Shown: positions 1 through 12,796, counted from the stretch's first letter. The stretch is DNA of 64,000 nucleotides from Harmothoe impar (GCA_947462335.1 OX381717.1:47969523-48033522), one strand, 5' to 3'. Numbers and translations: made by a program. The notes: a model not told the origin generated them from the sequence alone.

Positions 1-54
1 CATAATACCTTGATAATCCGGCCTTCAATAATCCAGCAGCATTGACTAAGAGCT

Positions 55-128
55 AGTATGATGGATCAATGCAGCACTAGCAAGTTACTTTCTTGCACTG
101 CATTGACTCAATATGATGACAAATGAAT
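55..128. repeat. Fragment of a MITE family also present at 27390-27618
   Basis: The stretch around the core GCAGCACTAGCAAGTTACT and the following GATGACAAATG resembles 27521-27592, inside a better preserved element. Only an inner part is present here; no terminal repeats are visible. Homology is judged by eye. Confidence 0.4.
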
Positions 129-200
129 ATAAGGTGTAAGGCATAATACAATATTAGGGGGATGTATTTGGACATGTGGACCAGTTTAATGTCATGACAG

Positions 201-345
201 TACAGTCAACCCTGATTAGTCAGTCTTCAATAATCTGGCACCCTAGACTTTTTTTACAGGGACAATCCAATATAATGAATACAAATATCGTTCAATAATC
301 CATCCGATTCAACATCCAGTCATGTTTTACCTGGAATGGGAGTGG
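201..345. repeat. Possible pogo/Tigger-like terminal fragment
   Basis: The segment starts CAGTCAACCCTGATTAGTC and repeats the theme CAATAATCTGGC / CAATAATCCATCC, which resembles ends of pogo/Tigger DNA transposons. No transposase or opposite end is visible. Tentative family assignment. Confidence 0.3.
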
Positions 346-536
346 TTGGTTATCAAAGTTTGGTCTTGTACCCAGTTTTACAAAAAAAAATCCTCACACA
401 CCTCCCTGTATGTAAGAGGCGTAAGGAGGGAAAGTTTAACATTTAACCAATAATATATTGATATCGCCGACCGCGGGGTGTGTATCGATGAATAACGACC
501 CGAGGTGCGTAGCACATAAGCCGAGGCATATTCAGC

Positions 537-581
537 ATATCAGAACGATTCTGAATTCCCCATTCAGAATCGTTCTGATAT
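537..581. repeat. Perfect 20-bp inverted repeat (hairpin)
   Basis: Bases 537-556 and 562-581 are exact reverse complements around a 5-base loop. A partial third copy of the arm (ATATCAGAACGATT) follows at 587-600. It may be the core of a small foldback element. Confidence 0.75.
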
Positions 582-804
582 TCAGAATATCAGAACGATT
601 TCACCCCCCCCAAGTCTCTGGTATGCACCAATATCAGAACGGGAATATTACGTAAAAAGCACGGTGTAAGCCCATATCGTATAATAACAGTGTATGCCAG
701 GTTCTACACCATTCCCTCAGATGTCTGTCCATGAGAAAGACTAGTTGAATGACATGTCTGTATGTGTGTCTGCAGGTGTAAGAAGGGATAGTTAAATGAT
801 GAGT

Positions 805-1119
805 GTGTCTCATGAGATCAGGCCAATGGGAGCGTCTTTGACCGGGTGCCATCTTTCACTGGGTGCCATCTTTGACTGGGTGCTATCTTTGACCTCCTGA
901 CAGAAAACGGTTTATTTAGGGAAGGTGAAGTTATATATGGAGGTATAACCACCACCATTTTCTTTAGTTTATCCCTTACATATCAAACAAGAAATTAATT
1001 TCTTTTAAATCTCTTTTCTCATGGTGGCCGGTCAAAGAAGGCACCCAGTCTAAGATGGCACCAGGTCACAGATAGCACCCAATCAAAGACGTTCACATTG
1101 GCCCGATCTCATGAGACAT
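805..1119. mobile_element. Foldback/MITE-like element
   Basis: The left end (808-840) and right end (1084-1116) are imperfect reverse complements over about 33 bp, both carrying TCTCATGAGAT and CAAAGACG cores. Inside each end lie short repeats of the type GGGTGCCATCTTTGAC, in opposite orientation on the two sides. There is no coding capacity. It sits in what looks like the intron before the exon at 1187. Confidence 0.55.
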
Positions 1120-1186
1120 AGCCTGATATGACTGCTGTATCCTTTGTTCTACACCACTGCTTCCCATATCTCTCTGTGTATTACAG

Positions 1187-1462
1187 ATGTAAGGAGGATG
1201 TGTACGTGAACGTGACACATGGTGCAGACCTCAGGTTCACCATACTACAGACTGCAGGCAGCCCCACCCTCTCCAACATCAGCGGGCGGCTGGGGTTCTA
1301 CAAGGGCTGCCCCCGAACCGGGCAGACTGAGAGGGCGGGGTGCTGAGGTCCAGGTTCCTGTGCCGCTGTGAGGTCACGTGCCACCTGGTGCTAAGGCTGA
1401 GGTACCAGGACCTGCCACTAGAGGGAGACACCAGGATCTGTACACTTAAAGTGTATGATTAG
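1187..1462 (+). CDS. Terminal exon of an unrecognised gene, with a reading-frame break
   Basis: A splice acceptor (TCTCTGTGTATTACAG) ends at 1186. The exon then reads CKEDVYVNV..., with a Cys-rich tail. The frame that opens the exon stops at 1344-1346. A second frame takes over at about 1340 and continues with plausible protein (FLCRCEVTCHLVLRL, then DTRICTLKVYD) to a TAG at 1460-1462. The two halves look like one C-terminal domain separated by a one-base shift, so this is either a broken gene or a sequence error. I do not recognise the domain. Upstream exons lie outside the window or are not visible. The LTR element at 1818 begins 356 bp after the stop and may lie in the 3' UTR. Confidence 0.5.
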
Positions 1463-1817
1463 ATTAGTTTAACTATTTGAGGATATCATACATAGCTGAG
1501 TGGGATGCACCCCAGCCCCCACGAGTGAAATACGTCAGGGAAGTATCAATGTAGTTGGCATTTGCATTTTCTTTTAAATTGAAGCCATTTAATTAGGGAA
1601 AAATAACTTTTTCTTTGCTCATATACTTATATCTCTATAATTGTAGACAAAGATGTATTTGTGTGCATGGATTTTTACAACTTTGTTAAAAAGTACAATT
1701 ATAATCATGTATCTAAGAAATGTTTTAGTAGTGGTGTAACTATGCTGTGTAGATATTCACAAAAATCGCAAATACGTGGTAGCTCTCCCAGGTTTAAAGC
1801 GTTTAAAGCGTTATGTC
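1463..1817. other. Non-coding DNA between exon and LTR element
   Basis: AT-rich sequence, probably 3' UTR and flank of the preceding exon. I see no further feature. Confidence 0.4.
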
Positions 1818-2239
1818 GTTTTGGACTAGGGGATTATTGATATGCTATTCCATGATAATTCAGACGTCAGATGGCCAGAAGTTGCCCTTAGGGGGACTTA
1901 GTGCAGCCTGGAGGCTGAGGAGGAGTGAGGTCCTAAAATGGCTATAGTGTATATGTCAAGACAAAACCAGACACAGTAAATTATGATTAATAACTATATA
2001 TTCTTCAGAAACGGTACAAAACCTTGAATACAGTAATGGTCACAAGTCAGCAATATAAATCTAAAGGTCCCTGAAAATCACCCATCAAAACTGGAGCTCA
2101 AAGCTTACCTAGTGTTCTGGTGGAGGAAAAGTACAGGAATGGGGACTGGAGGAGTTGCCTCCAGTCTCCAGCACTGACCGTCACCCACGTGACCAGCGGC
2201 CGGAGGTGGCTGCATTCGGAAACGCCCTCTCCCGTTACA
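1818..2239 (-). repeat. Element 1, 3' LTR
   Basis: 422 bp, matching 18145-18566 base for base as far as I can read. On the minus strand it starts TGTAACGGGAG and ends CTAGTCCAAAAC. Confidence 0.92.
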
Positions 2240-2250
2240 CCCTCCCCCCC
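2240..2250 (-). other. Element 1, polypurine tract
   Basis: On the minus strand GGGGGGGAGGG lies directly against the TGTAAC start of the 3' LTR, the expected place for plus-strand DNA priming. Confidence 0.8.
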
Positions 2251-4252
2251 TTAATCTCTGCTCGCCCTCGAGCAACTACACCCAAAATCCCTAATCTGTT
2301 CTGCCGACGAGTAACCATGTCCAAAATACATCGAGATACTTTTAGGTACAACAATAGCGGTCCACATATCAGCAATCCTTGATCATCGCTGCATCAGCGT
2401 TCCGTTCTCGGTCCTCCATACGGTAAACGCTGCGTACTGGGAAACAGGTCCCACCGATCCTTTCCTCTCGCGTTGATGTCTTCTTAGCTGTAATCAACTT
2501 TATCATTACACATATCAAACATGCACAAATGAAATAACTAATATGATATGAAACTATAAAAGATTACAAGTGACTACAATGACACTAAACTAACATTGGC
2601 AATATGCTCTGAACATAACAATCAACTAGATTGATATAACAACAATAGTGGAAAACTGACAATTAACAGTGAACTTATAACTAGGACAGTTACAATATGA
2701 CTAGCCTACGGAATACTGGCGCTACAATCAGATTGGCTTAATGCAGCTTATTTTCACAGATCTAAACCCATGATGAAAATGAACAGTTAGAATCTTATAA
2801 ATGAAATTAATCAGTGACCAGGATCATACTGGCTAGCTGGTACAAGGCACTTTTCGTTCCCATGGAAGACTGAAGATTCCATACCCTTAGGAGTTATTGA
2901 TCTGCACAATGAACAACACTACCAGCTTGCAACAAGTTTGGAAGGCAAAACACTGTCAAGATGGCAGAATGCAATACAAATCATATTTTGATATTCAATA
3001 TTTGCATTGTGATCTCAAACAGAACCAAGAATACCCTCTTCAGGCCATTACACGGTAACTCTGAAAGAGAAATGTGACAGGCAGCCTATCCAAGAAATGT
3101 ATTATTAATACTGGTGATAGTGGGCATATCCCTAACACTATCATAACAATATCATAAGCGCTGGCAAACCTTTATGCAGGGTGCTGAAATGAGGTTGACA
3201 AGACACAAGCAACCATACCAACAAGACTGTTTAGCACTATATATGTTATCTGACTCTTTTCCGAGAACATTCCAGTAATCAGAGGTTTGGTTGAGTCAAA
3301 ACAAAAGCAGTAGGGTGTGCAGACAGTTATCCAGAGGGCTTGGGAGACCAAACAATAAACACCAGCTATAGGGCTCCCTTGGCCACTTAGCTCAATTTAT
3401 CTTGAGTACAAAGAGTCTAGACAAGCATATTCAAACTGCAACAACTGGGTCGCGCTGAATCATCTCTGTTATGGCTGTATAATGTGAACCATACTCAGTT
3501 CTATTTTTGCACAGGCAAGGTGACTATAATGTCCATGAATTAGTTGGATAGTACAATGAGGTGTTCACCTGGAGTCCAAATGCCTTTGATAATTATCATA
3601 CTATTGAAGGAGGCTAACTCGTACCAAGACAAAATGGTTACTCTGTTCACTTTAAAGCTTATCACTTGATTGATTCAATACTAACAAGGGAAATGATGTA
3701 TGACATCAATATGCCCAGTACACAAACATATAATATGCATACAACACTCTAAAAGAAATCTGATGACACTTGATCCAACAGTAATATATTGAACTTGGAT
3801 AATTTTACATCTAGATATGATCAATATATCTTGTTGAAATGATTACGCAGTGTCAGATGTAATGTTTAAATGGTAAAATGGCCATTTTCATTCAATCAAT
3901 CTCAGAACATACTCCAATTTCCAATAAATTCCAATAATTTCCAACCATAATTAGCAGGTGAGGCAAGGAACAATCAGATTTTTGTCAAAACACTAATAAT
4001 GATACACTCTAATGACTAATGACAACTCTAATTATTCCCAGTATATAGTTTAAGAACTTAACAATAGCTATCAGTAAAACCTCAATTTATTATTTTACCC
4101 ATCCCGACCTTCCCCCCTTCCATCCCTGTTCTACAATCCCAACAGTGGTAAACGTGGTGGTCACAACGATTCGGGCAGTTCACCGTAACAGTGTTTTAGC
4201 CGAAGTTCGTTCGCACTGTATTCGGGGCCATGTCCCGGCCCCGTTGTGGTTG
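2251..4252 (-). other. Element 1, 2-kb non-coding 3' region
   Basis: AT-rich sequence between the gag-pol stop and the polypurine tract. No ORF of note is present and there is no envelope-like gene. Confidence 0.6.
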
Positions 4253-7200
4253 CTAGACTATTGCACGGTGGGGGCTGGCCTTCAGCACCGCCTCCCTCCA
4301 GCTAGAGTCTATGTCTCCACGTACAGGTTGACATTTGTCAACATGAACGATTCGGAGGCGCGACCGGGGACCCTCGCGGATCTCAACGTTGAGGGTACCG
4401 ATAGTCTCCGTAATCACGAACGGTCCTGTCCACCCCAGCTGTAGTTTGGGGGAAAGGCCAATCCTTCGGACCGGATAATACACCCAGACTGCATCACCTC
4501 GCTTGAATCTTTGTTCTCTGGAGCCACGGTCGTGGTACTTCTTCTGCCGTTTGTGGGAAGCGCCCAGGTTGTCTCGGGTCAAGGCATGACAGCGACGCAT
4601 CTTTTCTGCCAGAAATTCCACGAACCGGGGGTATCCCGTCCCTTCTACTGCCCATCCCGGGGCTGCTTCCTGCAGATTGAAGGGTGCTGCACACTCTCTT
4701 CCCAGCATGAGCTGGTTTGGAGTGTACCCTGTGGAAGCGTGCACGCTTGAGCGGTATGCCATGCCTATGAGGGGGAGGTGCTCGTCCCAGTCAGTTTGTT
4801 GATCATTAACCAACTGTCGCAGCATCCTCCCGATGTCCCGGTTTAACCGCTCCACCTGTCCGTCACTTTGGGGTCTGTACGGAGAGGTCCGAATCTTGTC
4901 GGTTTTCAGGAGCTTGGACAACTCACGTACTACATCTGACGTAAAGTCTGGGCCTTGGTCCGTTAGCAGTTCAGCTGGCACTCCTAGCCGACATACTATG
5001 GTCTCCAAGAATGCTTCTGCTACTGTCACAGCTCTCTGGTCAGGTAATGGTATGAACTCAGACCACTTGGTGAAGTAGTCTGCCACGACCAAAATGACTG
5101 TGTTGTTGTATGAGGTAACTGGGAGTGGACCCAGTATGTCCATTGCTATCCTCTCCATGGGCGCACCTGTTGGCATACTCTTCAGTGGCGACTTTTGGGT
5201 GCGGTTTGGGGCCTTCGCCCTGAAGCAAGAGTCACAGCGCTTACACCATTCTGAGGTGTCATTACTCATTGATCTCCAGTAGTACCTAGACTGACGCACA
5301 CGTTGCAGCGTCTTTTCACGGCCCATGTGTCCGGCAGTGGGGTGGTCGTGAAGCAAGGTGAGAAGGGCCGGCACCCTCGACCTTGGCAATAATATTTTCT
5401 CGGTGTCGGTACCACCTTGTGCAAACAGGTAGGTCAGAAGCCCTTCCTGGTCTATCCGAAGTCGGTGAAATTGGGCACATAGATACTTTATTTCTGGGTC
5501 TTGTGCTGCCAGCTGGTCGGGGGTTGGCTTTGTTTTACCCCAAGCTCGAACGACACTAAGGACTGGGTCATTTTCCTGTGCATCTCTCAGCTCTTCAGCT
5601 GTCCAGCCTTCTGATGTGCCTACTATAACCGTCTCTCTGGCCGGGGCATTTCGACGTTTGCGGCCTCTGCCTCGACGGCCGACGGTTCGCCGGGTAGAGA
5701 CTGCCCGCAGCTGAACTGGGGGTAGTACTTCTGTTTGCACCTCCGTTGCTACTTTGTTAGGCACTTGCTCTTGTAAGCTCTTTGCCTGCTTAGAAGATGC
5801 CCTGTGCAATTTAGGATATGCAGGCGGGCTGGATTTGCTACGGGGCCTCCTTTTCATGGGCTCTGGGTTTTCATGCTCCCTGCCACACTGTGCGCAGGGG
5901 AACGGGCATGGTATTCGCGACAACGCATCAGCATTCCCGTGTAGGGTTCCCTTCCTGTGTTCTATATCAAAATGGAAGGGTGCCATACGCTCTATCCATC
6001 GTGCGATTTGATTTTCTGGCTCCTTTTTCTGTAGGAGCCAGCGTAGTGCTGCATGGTCAGTCCTGACAAGGAACTTCTTGCCATAGAGGTAGTGGCGATA
6101 CTTCTCCATGAATTCCACCACCGCCAGCAACTCCCTGCGGGTTACACAGTAGTTGCGTTCTGTAGGGGACAAGACACGACTGCCATAGGAAAGGACACGC
6201 TCTTCTCCCTTTTGATGCTGGGATAAGATGCCTCCGATGCCACAGTTACTGGCATCCGTGTCGAGTATGTACAGTCCCTCCATTTGAGGGTACCCCAGTA
6301 TGGGGGCTGAGACGAGAAGTGTCTTCAGAAGTGTAAAGGATTCCTCCTGTTCTTTCCCCCATTCAAATGGGACCTCAGGCCCTGTCAGGCTGTGCAGTGG
6401 GGCGGCTACTGTACCGTAATCCTTCACAAATTTGCGGTAGTAGCTGGTCAACCCCACGAAGGCGCGTATGTCCTTCTTGTTTTTGGGGGTCGGCCACTCA
6501 GTGACCTTCTCGATTTTTTCTTGGTCAGTCTTAATACCATCGCCAGAGACCACATGTCCCAAGAAGCTGACTTCCCGTTTGAACATGTGGCACTTCTTTG
6601 GTTTCAGTTTGAGACCTGCCTCTCGGAGTCGGCCAAAGACTATTTTTAGTCTCTCACAGAGTCCCTCGAAGGAGGCCCCAAAAACGATTATATCGTCTAG
6701 GTAGAGGAGTACACCGTCACCTCTCTCCTCCCGTAAAACATGCTCCATCAATCTCTCAAAGGTTGATGGAGCATTACAGAGGCCAAATGGCATGGCCGTC
6801 CATTCATACAGACCCATGGGAGTGGTAAAGGCAGTTTTGGGCTGGTCTTCTGCCCTCATGCGTACCTGCCAATATCCGCTTGCCAGATCGAGTGTTGCGA
6901 ACCACGTGCTGCCCCCGAGACGGGCCAGGCAGTCATCAATGTTGGGCAACGGATATGCATCTTTCTCAGTCACTCCGTTTAACTGTCGATAGTCGACACA
7001 GAACCTATGACTACCGTCCTTCTTTCGGACCATGACAATAGGGGCCGACCAAGCGCTATCTGAGGGTTGGATAACACCTTGGTTCACCATCTTACTCATT
7101 TCCTCACGCACAGTTTGCTCCATGTGGAGCGGCAGTCTGCGGGGAGGGACTCTTATTGGTCTCGCTTCCCCGGTTCGTATCTCATGTTCCACCAGCCCTG

Positions 7201-10200
7201 TGTGGCCTGGTGGGTCTCCCGCGCACATGAAGGTGTCACGGTTTTCCTGCAGTAGGTGTTTTACTTGTTCACCTTGTTCTGCTGTCAGGTCGGCATTTGT
7301 ATGCTCAAACAGGGTCAGCATTTCCTCATTTAGTTCCCGGGCCACTGACATCTGGCGGAATCGACATGCTTGCGCCTGCGATATTTGGGTGCCGCTTACT
7401 TCTGTAAGCCAGCCAACTTTGTCACCTAGTCTTATTGTCATTTCAAGGGTTGACCTGTTGTTTAGATGCACAGGGACTTGTCCGCCGGAGACCGAGACTA
7501 CTGCCTCCTCGACTAGCGGAGTTGAGTTCAAGTCTATATCACTCAGAGATCCAATCAGTCCCTTCTGGAATTCTGGTCTTTCCAGCAGGATACCACTTAT
7601 AGTGAGTGCATGATAGGGTGGTAGGACACATTCGCATCCGGCGTATATAGGTATCATGGTGCTGTTGGTTGCAGCTTGCAAGGGGATGCCCGCTCCTGCT
7701 GTATCGTTGCCAGGCAGTCTTATGTCTTCGTCCCTCCAGCTCCATTCCCACTTGTGCTTCCGCAAGAAGTCACAGCCCAGTACAAGTTCATACCCCATGT
7801 TCGAGACATAGAACTCATGGGTAGTTGCTCCCAGCTTGGTGAGTAGTGCTAGTTGTACTGAGCTGTCGGTATGGACCGAAGTGCCGTTTATTGCGAGCAC
7901 TTCAAGGTGAACCCGCTTCATTTTCAGGTCAGTACCCCTTTGGCGGAGGCGGGCTACTAAGTCATGCCCCACAAATGACCTCTCTGCTCCTGTGTCAAGA
8001 AGGGCAGCCACCTGCTCCTTCCCATTTTCAGTCTCTATCTCAACTATGACACGCATTTCCTTTGGAACTGGCTGAGGTTTGATCTGACTAGTCACTCGAG
8101 CTGAAACCTGGTTTGGGACAGTGTTGAGTGGCAGAGCTGGAGCTGATGGTTGGTATGGTGTACGCTGATTAGGATGGGGGCTGTCTTTACGCCCAGGTGG
8201 AGCCCAGGTTCGGGCACCTGCCGGTGAATGTGATCGGCCTCGGGTAGGAGGTACCGCACCACCCTCTCGAGAATGGGTGCTGGCATGACTGTTGCTCTGA
8301 ACCTTAGCATGTGGGCATTCACGCTGATAGTGACTAGAGTCGCCGCAGTTAAAACATGCTGGCGTTTGCGGACTGTGTCCGGGCGACCTCGGCCGATGCC
8401 TCGCTGGGCTTGGCGGTCGTGGGCACTCCCGCTGGTAGTGCCCGCTTGCGCCACAGTTGTAACAACTGCGGCCTGGCGACTGGTTGCGGTGTCTGTTAGG
8501 ACCTGGGCTTGGTGGCCTCGGGCACTCTCTTTTGTAGTGTCCCTCTACACCGCAGTTGTAGCAATTGGGGGGGCGACGAGGGCTTTGGCTGCGCCCTCTC
8601 GGACATCTCTGTTGCCAGTGGTTTGGGTCACCACAGGTGTAGCATCCACCTCGGCTGCTCTGAGTGCTGCCCGGCTGGTAACCTACAGTGGGTCGATCTC
8701 GCTGGACCTGTTCAACTTGTGCTTTGAGGGCTGCTACTTGTGCCTCAAGAGCCTTTTGGGTTGGATCGGTGGCGGGGCTTGTCCCGCGAAATCTCACCTT
8801 TCCAGTGGTTGTATTCTTTGTGTCAGTGCTGTGCCATGCTTCTTCACGGGCAGCTGCCTTCACTGCTCCATCAAGAGTAAGTGGCTCTGCATCGTACACT
8901 GCTTTCCCCAGAGAAGCGGAGCCCAGTGAATGTATGAACCTTTCTATGGCCATTACTTCAGCTGCTTCAGGTGGAAACTCCGGGTACGCTAGCTTGACTA
9001 GGTACCGTATGTCCTGCCCCAGTGCAGCCAGTGCTTCATTTTCTTTTCGTGTCCGGCTCTTCAAAGCAGCTTGATGAACAGCAGCTTGCTGCTGTGCACC
9101 AAACCGTCCTTGTAGCACTTTGCTCAGTGCTCGGAAAGACCTAGTAGAAGTCGGATCTCCCCCATCTATGAACCGTTGCGCTTCACCGGTAAGTTGCACC
9201 AGAAGCATGTCTAATTGTTCTTGAGCATCCCATTCGTTCAGTCGGGTCAGCCTTTTGAAGTAGTTCTTGTACTCTTCCCAGGGGGATGATCCATCATACA
9301 ATCTTGGCTTCACGTTGGTTCTACGCTGCTTTCGGTACCGGTCATTGTCGTACGTGATGGGGTCGCGACCATTTCTGGCGGGGGGTGCCCGTCTCTCTTC
9401 ATCTGAATCAGGACGCCGGCGGTCGGCAGGGCGATCATATGCTCCACGTTCCGGTACTGGTGATTGGCTGTCGCGGCGACCATTCCGGGTCCTCCTTCGT
9501 GCGGCTCGTGGGTCAACGTCATACCCATGCTGATTGCCTGCACCCCTGCGACGCCTATCATCATCCGATGAGCTAGAGGAGGAGGAACGTCTTCCACGGT
9601 CGTCTCCTCGTACCCGGCAGGCCATTCCACTCGTCCTTTGGGTTTCAGAGTATGGGGGCGCACCTTGGTGCCTATTGTATGGACTGACTGATCTTGATGA
9701 AGATTGTTCTCTCCGACGGTGGGGGCCACTCCAATTTATGTCCTCACGCTGACGGGTGGGTTCTGACACACTGCCGGGGCGGTATATTCCTGATGATACC
9801 TGGCCTCGAGCAACACTTGTCCCACTGTCTGTGGTGTTTGAGTGTGGAGTCTGTTGGCTTGAGGTGGAGTCGGCTCTTTTGCCTGCTATTTTTAGTTCCA
9901 TCAGCTCTTGGGTCAGCTGATCTACTCGGCCTCCAAGTGAGTCTGTCAGCAGTCGTACTATCTCGATCATTTTGTCGTCTGGGTGCTCTCTGTTATCCCC
10001 CTGATTAATATGTGGGTACCATGGGGACCGGCTGTGGGAGGGTCGGGCACTGGGCGACTGGTCTCGATGTGATTGGTGGTGGGGCTGCCCATGAGAGGAT
10101 CGGCCAAGGGGGGGTTGGCGATGGGGGGAGTGGCCACTAGGGAATCGGCCACGAGGGGACCAGCCATGAGGGGATCTGCCCCGAGGCAATCTGCTATGAG

Positions 10201-11302
10201 GGGATCGGCCATGAGGGGAATGGTCAAGAGGGAAGCGGCCACGAGGGGATCCAGCCCGGGGCACTCGACCACGAGGCGATGGACCACATTGGGATCGACC
10301 ATGCGGGGAGTGGTCTAGAGAAGAACGGCCACGAGGGGGTCCAGCCTGAGAAAATCGGTCATCAGGGGATCGACCACGAGGGGATCGGCCACGAGGGGAT
10401 CGGCCACGAGGGGATCGGCCACGAGGGGATCGGCCACGAGGGGATCGGCCACGAGGGGATCGGCCACGAGGGGATCGGCCACGAGGGGATCGGCCACGAG
10501 GGGATCGGCCACGAGGGGATCGGCCACGAGGGGATCGGCCACGAGGGGATCGGCCACGAGGGGATCGGCCACGAGGGGATCGGCCACGAGGGGATCGGCC
10601 ACGAGGGGATCGGCCACGAGGGGATCGGCCACGAGGGGATCGGCCACAAGGAGAGAAACCACGGGGAGAGAAACCATGGCGTGGTTCATCACGAGGTGAC
10701 GTGCCGTGAGACGTCCGGCTAAGAAGGGGTGGGCCAAGAGGAGAACTCCCTCGAGGGGGCTGGCCACGATGCGATGGACCGTTAGTCGATGGTCCATTTG
10801 GTGAACGATACTGCCGGAGTGTATCCCGCTGCTCATTCCCATTTACGTCCAATTCGGAGTCAGATTCGATGTTACGGCGTGCGGGGGGCTCGCGGCGCCC
10901 CGTATCAGAGGCTGCCTCGCTAGTGGACTCGGACCGGGTGTCCAATGGTACACCGGTAGACCGGTTCCCACTTATGCTTTGACGGGTGCCTTCATTATCG
11001 GAAGAAGTCCTCGGTTGGACAAAGCGGGGAACCCAACGGTCAGGCGAGTCGTGCCGGACCTGAGAGTCTCCTGTAGGAGCAGGCGCCGGTCCAGGTCGGA
11101 CGCGGAAATTCACGACCGAGTCGCCTCGGTCGCATGCCTGTTCGCCCGCCAAGGTAGATCGGGATGACGAATGCCGATCGTCCTGGCTCGGATCAGTCAT
11201 GCCCGGAGGGCGAGAGCGTAGAAGGTAGCCAGGGTAGAAATCAGATTGACGTTCTGGCGATGACGTGCGGGACGAATCCCTACTGACATCTCGGTTCGCC
11301 AT
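4253..11302 (-). CDS. Element 1 Gag-Pol polyprotein, 2349 aa, uninterrupted
   Basis: A single frame codes all enzymes for retrotransposition. Domains by approximate residue: 1-460, Ser/Pro/Arg-rich, with RGRSP repeats at about 217-324; 640-780, capsid-like Gag region ([13 protein letters not shown]); 885-1000, four CCHC zinc knuckles ([14 protein letters not shown] and three more); 1104, aspartic protease ([10 protein letters not shown]); 1380-1600, reverse transcriptase with YLDDIIVFG near 1537; about 1677, RNase H ([11 protein letters not shown]); 1987 onward, integrase with an HHCC finger ([10 protein letters not shown]) and a DDE core ([26 protein letters not shown]); near 2290, a GPF-type tail. 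All motifs are present and there is no stop or frameshift between Gag and Pol, so the ratio of the two is not set by frameshifting or readthrough here. Start at 11302 is the first ATG of the frame. Confidence 0.95.
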   Translation of the reverse strand: MANRDVSRDSSRTSSPERQSDFYPGYLLRSRPPGMTDPSQDDRHSSSRSTLAGEQACDRGDSVVNFRVRPGPAPAPTGDSQVRHDSPDRWVPRFVQPRTSSDNEGTRQSISGNRSTGVPLDTRSESTSEAASDTGRREPPARRNIESDSELDVNGNEQRDTLRQYRSPNGPSTNGPSHRGQPPRGSSPLGPPLLSRTSHGTSPRDEPRHGFSPRGFSPCGRSPRGRSPRGRSPRGRSPRGRSPRGRSPRGRSPRGRSPRGRSPRGRSPRGRSPRGRSPRGRSPRGRSPRGRSPRGRSPRGRSPRGRSPRGRSPDDRFSQAGPPRGRSSLDHSPHGRSQCGPSPRGRVPRAGSPRGRFPLDHSPHGRSPHSRLPRGRSPHGWSPRGRFPSGHSPHRQPPLGRSSHGQPHHQSHRDQSPSARPSHSRSPWYPHINQGDNREHPDDKMIEIVRLLTDSLGGRVDQLTQELMELKIAGKRADSTSSQQTPHSNTTDSGTSVARGQVSSGIYRPGSVSEPTRQREDINWSGPHRRREQSSSRSVSPYNRHQGAPPYSETQRTSGMACRVRGDDRGRRSSSSSSSDDDRRRRGAGNQHGYDVDPRAARRRTRNGRRDSQSPVPERGAYDRPADRRRPDSDEERRAPPARNGRDPITYDNDRYRKQRRTNVKPRLYDGSSPWEEYKNYFKRLTRLNEWDAQEQLDMLLVQLTGEAQRFIDGGDPTSTRSFRALSKVLQGRFGAQQQAAVHQAALKSRTRKENEALAALGQDIRYLVKLAYPEFPPEAAEVMAIERFIHSLGSASLGKAVYDAEPLTLDGAVKAAAREEAWHSTDTKNTTTGKVRFRGTSPATDPTQKALEAQVAALKAQVEQVQRDRPTVGYQPGSTQSSRGGCYTCGDPNHWQQRCPRGRSQSPRRPPNCYNCGVEGHYKRECPRPPSPGPNRHRNQSPGRSCYNCGASGHYQRECPRPPSPARHRPRSPGHSPQTPACFNCGDSSHYQRECPHAKVQSNSHASTHSREGGAVPPTRGRSHSPAGARTWAPPGRKDSPHPNQRTPYQPSAPALPLNTVPNQVSARVTSQIKPQPVPKEMRVIVEIETENGKEQVAALLDTGAERSFVGHDLVARLRQRGTDLKMKRVHLEVLAINGTSVHTDSSVQLALLTKLGATTHEFYVSNMGYELVLGCDFLRKHKWEWSWRDEDIRLPGNDTAGAGIPLQAATNSTMIPIYAGCECVLPPYHALTISGILLERPEFQKGLIGSLSDIDLNSTPLVEEAVVSVSGGQVPVHLNNRSTLEMTIRLGDKVGWLTEVSGTQISQAQACRFRQMSVARELNEEMLTLFEHTNADLTAEQGEQVKHLLQENRDTFMCAGDPPGHTGLVEHEIRTGEARPIRVPPRRLPLHMEQTVREEMSKMVNQGVIQPSDSAWSAPIVMVRKKDGSHRFCVDYRQLNGVTEKDAYPLPNIDDCLARLGGSTWFATLDLASGYWQVRMRAEDQPKTAFTTPMGLYEWTAMPFGLCNAPSTFERLMEHVLREERGDGVLLYLDDIIVFGASFEGLCERLKIVFGRLREAGLKLKPKKCHMFKREVSFLGHVVSGDGIKTDQEKIEKVTEWPTPKNKKDIRAFVGLTSYYRKFVKDYGTVAAPLHSLTGPEVPFEWGKEQEESFTLLKTLLVSAPILGYPQMEGLYILDTDASNCGIGGILSQHQKGEERVLSYGSRVLSPTERNYCVTRRELLAVVEFMEKYRHYLYGKKFLVRTDHAALRWLLQKKEPENQIARWIERMAPFHFDIEHRKGTLHGNADALSRIPCPFPCAQCGREHENPEPMKRRPRSKSSPPAYPKLHRASSKQAKSLQEQVPNKVATEVQTEVLPPVQLRAVSTRRTVGRRGRGRKRRNAPARETVIVGTSEGWTAEELRDAQENDPVLSVVRAWGKTKPTPDQLAAQDPEIKYLCAQFHRLRIDQEGLLTYLFAQGGTDTEKILLPRSRVPALLTLLHDHPTAGHMGREKTLQRVRQSRYYWRSMSNDTSEWCKRCDSCFRAKAPNRTQKSPLKSMPTGAPMERIAMDILGPLPVTSYNNTVILVVADYFTKWSEFIPLPDQRAVTVAEAFLETIVCRLGVPAELLTDQGPDFTSDVVRELSKLLKTDKIRTSPYRPQSDGQVERLNRDIGRMLRQLVNDQQTDWDEHLPLIGMAYRSSVHASTGYTPNQLMLGRECAAPFNLQEAAPGWAVEGTGYPRFVEFLAEKMRRCHALTRDNLGASHKRQKKYHDRGSREQRFKRGDAVWVYYPVRRIGLSPKLQLGWTGPFVITETIGTLNVEIREGPRSRLRIVHVDKCQPVRGDIDSSWREAVLKASPHRAIV
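10085..10650 (-). repeat. 15-bp coding minisatellite inside gag (RGRSP repeat)
   Basis: From 10381 to 10635 the unit GGGATCGGCCACGAG repeats 17 times without change. Degenerate units continue on both sides, especially 10085-10380. On the minus strand it codes R-G-R-S-P, an RS/RGG-like basic tract. Because 15 is a multiple of 3 and the unit has no stop in several frames, other frames are also open here but are by-products. Confidence 0.95.
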
Positions 11303-12419
11303 GACGGGCCCTTATTCTAATGGGTCTGGAGGGTAGGAGGGTCGGGGGCCAAATACAAGTCAAGTCACCAGGACAATGATCCTGTTTGTAATTTCTTTTT
11401 CTCTTTTTTTTCTTTTTTTTCTTTCTTTGTAAAAGGATATTCTGTAGTCAGCGGTCGGCTGAGACGACGTCCTTCCTGTCAAATGTGGGCACTGGAATAA
11501 ATTGCGTTATACACAAACAGTGGGGGGAGGGGAGGTGGTTGACACAAGGAGGGTTCTGTCTAAAAAAATCGCTCGCGAATACCTTCGCCGCAGTTGCCTA
11601 ATATGCACCAGTGTGAATTATACCCTATGAAATTCCCACAATTTTCACACAAATGTTTCTCAAAATACCAATTTGGACTACTCAGAATTTGTCAGAATGT
11701 TACTTTCACCAGTTACCTATTACCTTTAATCTGTGGCAGAGTGCACAGGGAATTTGTAGAATGTAATAGGTGCTGATTTATTTACTATCAGCACAGGAAA
11801 GCAATAATAATAGAATTAATTTGTACTACTGTGTGAGTGCTGGTTAAGTTACTACCAGCACAGTTGTCATATACTATATGTACACCAGTAGCCAGGAGGC
11901 AATACAATACAGGTGTTTTCCAGTGGTCAATTATTGTCATTAGACAACAATAGTCACAATTAGGAAAAGGTTCCAGACCTGACCAATGTCAGACCAACAG
12001 CTTCAAACAACAGTTTCAAGGGTGACTAATATTATCTAAGTGCTGACTGTGACCCTAAATAAGAAATATGTTTTTATAAAGAACAACTGGTTTTAATGAT
12101 TTTGCTCCTGTACTATATAACTGTAGCAGGAGGATATACCCACAGGAATGGGCTAGGGTATAGAACCCGGCTATTTTCGTTTTGGTTTCTGCACCCTGAG
12201 GTGCGAGGTATGATGATGATTATAGTTCTAAAACCAACACAGCCGAAGGCTGGTCAGCAGGTCCACAGGGCACATACCGACCGAACCTGGTGCGAGGTAC
12301 CTGCACTCACGGGCTGCGTCCGGTGATGCCGCAGCAGCGCGGACCTGGCAGTAAGCACCCTGTACACAATACAGTAACAACTCCACGTGGGGTGGTGGTG
12401 GGGGGGGGGGGGGGGGGCT

Positions 12420-12512
12420 GTCAGTGTGTCTCCTTACGGGGAGGGGAGCTGGGGATGCGAAAATGGCGCAAAAATGTCAGGAGGGCAGCCGTCAGTGCTC
12501 CGTAACATGTGG
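12420..12512. repeat. Leader repeat A, diverged copy 1
   Basis: Shares CTCCTTAC, GGGGAGGGG, GCGAAAATGGCGC and a GTGCTCCGTAAC-type end with copies at 13372 and 16088, in the same order, but with many changes and gaps. Confidence 0.6.
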
Positions 12513-12764
12513 AGTTACCCGGCGGGAATGCAGGGGTGGGTCCCTGGTAGGGGGGGGGGGGGGGGAGCGTCGTTTAAAACTCTTGGCTATCCAAAAGAAC
12601 AAAATGCCACGAGGGAGGGAGGGGGGTGAGAAAAAGCAGCATACACGTAATCCTTCCCACACTCAATGCCTATGCCAATTTAACAAAAGACACATAAAAA
12701 TCGGGATCTACATCAACAGTTGCAATAGGCAGGTCGTCAGTTAGTGAGTTAGTGTGTCTGCTGG

Positions 12765-12796
<32 letters not shown>

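Noticed and set aside
7032..7613. 193-aa plus-strand ORF (and others at 8273-8929)
   Set aside because: Antisense shadows of the gag-pol ORF.
10279..10842. Open frames on both strands coding GHEGI-, VADPL- and SWPIP-type repeats
   Set aside because: They are alternative frames of the 15-bp coding minisatellite in gag; the unit has no stop in these frames.
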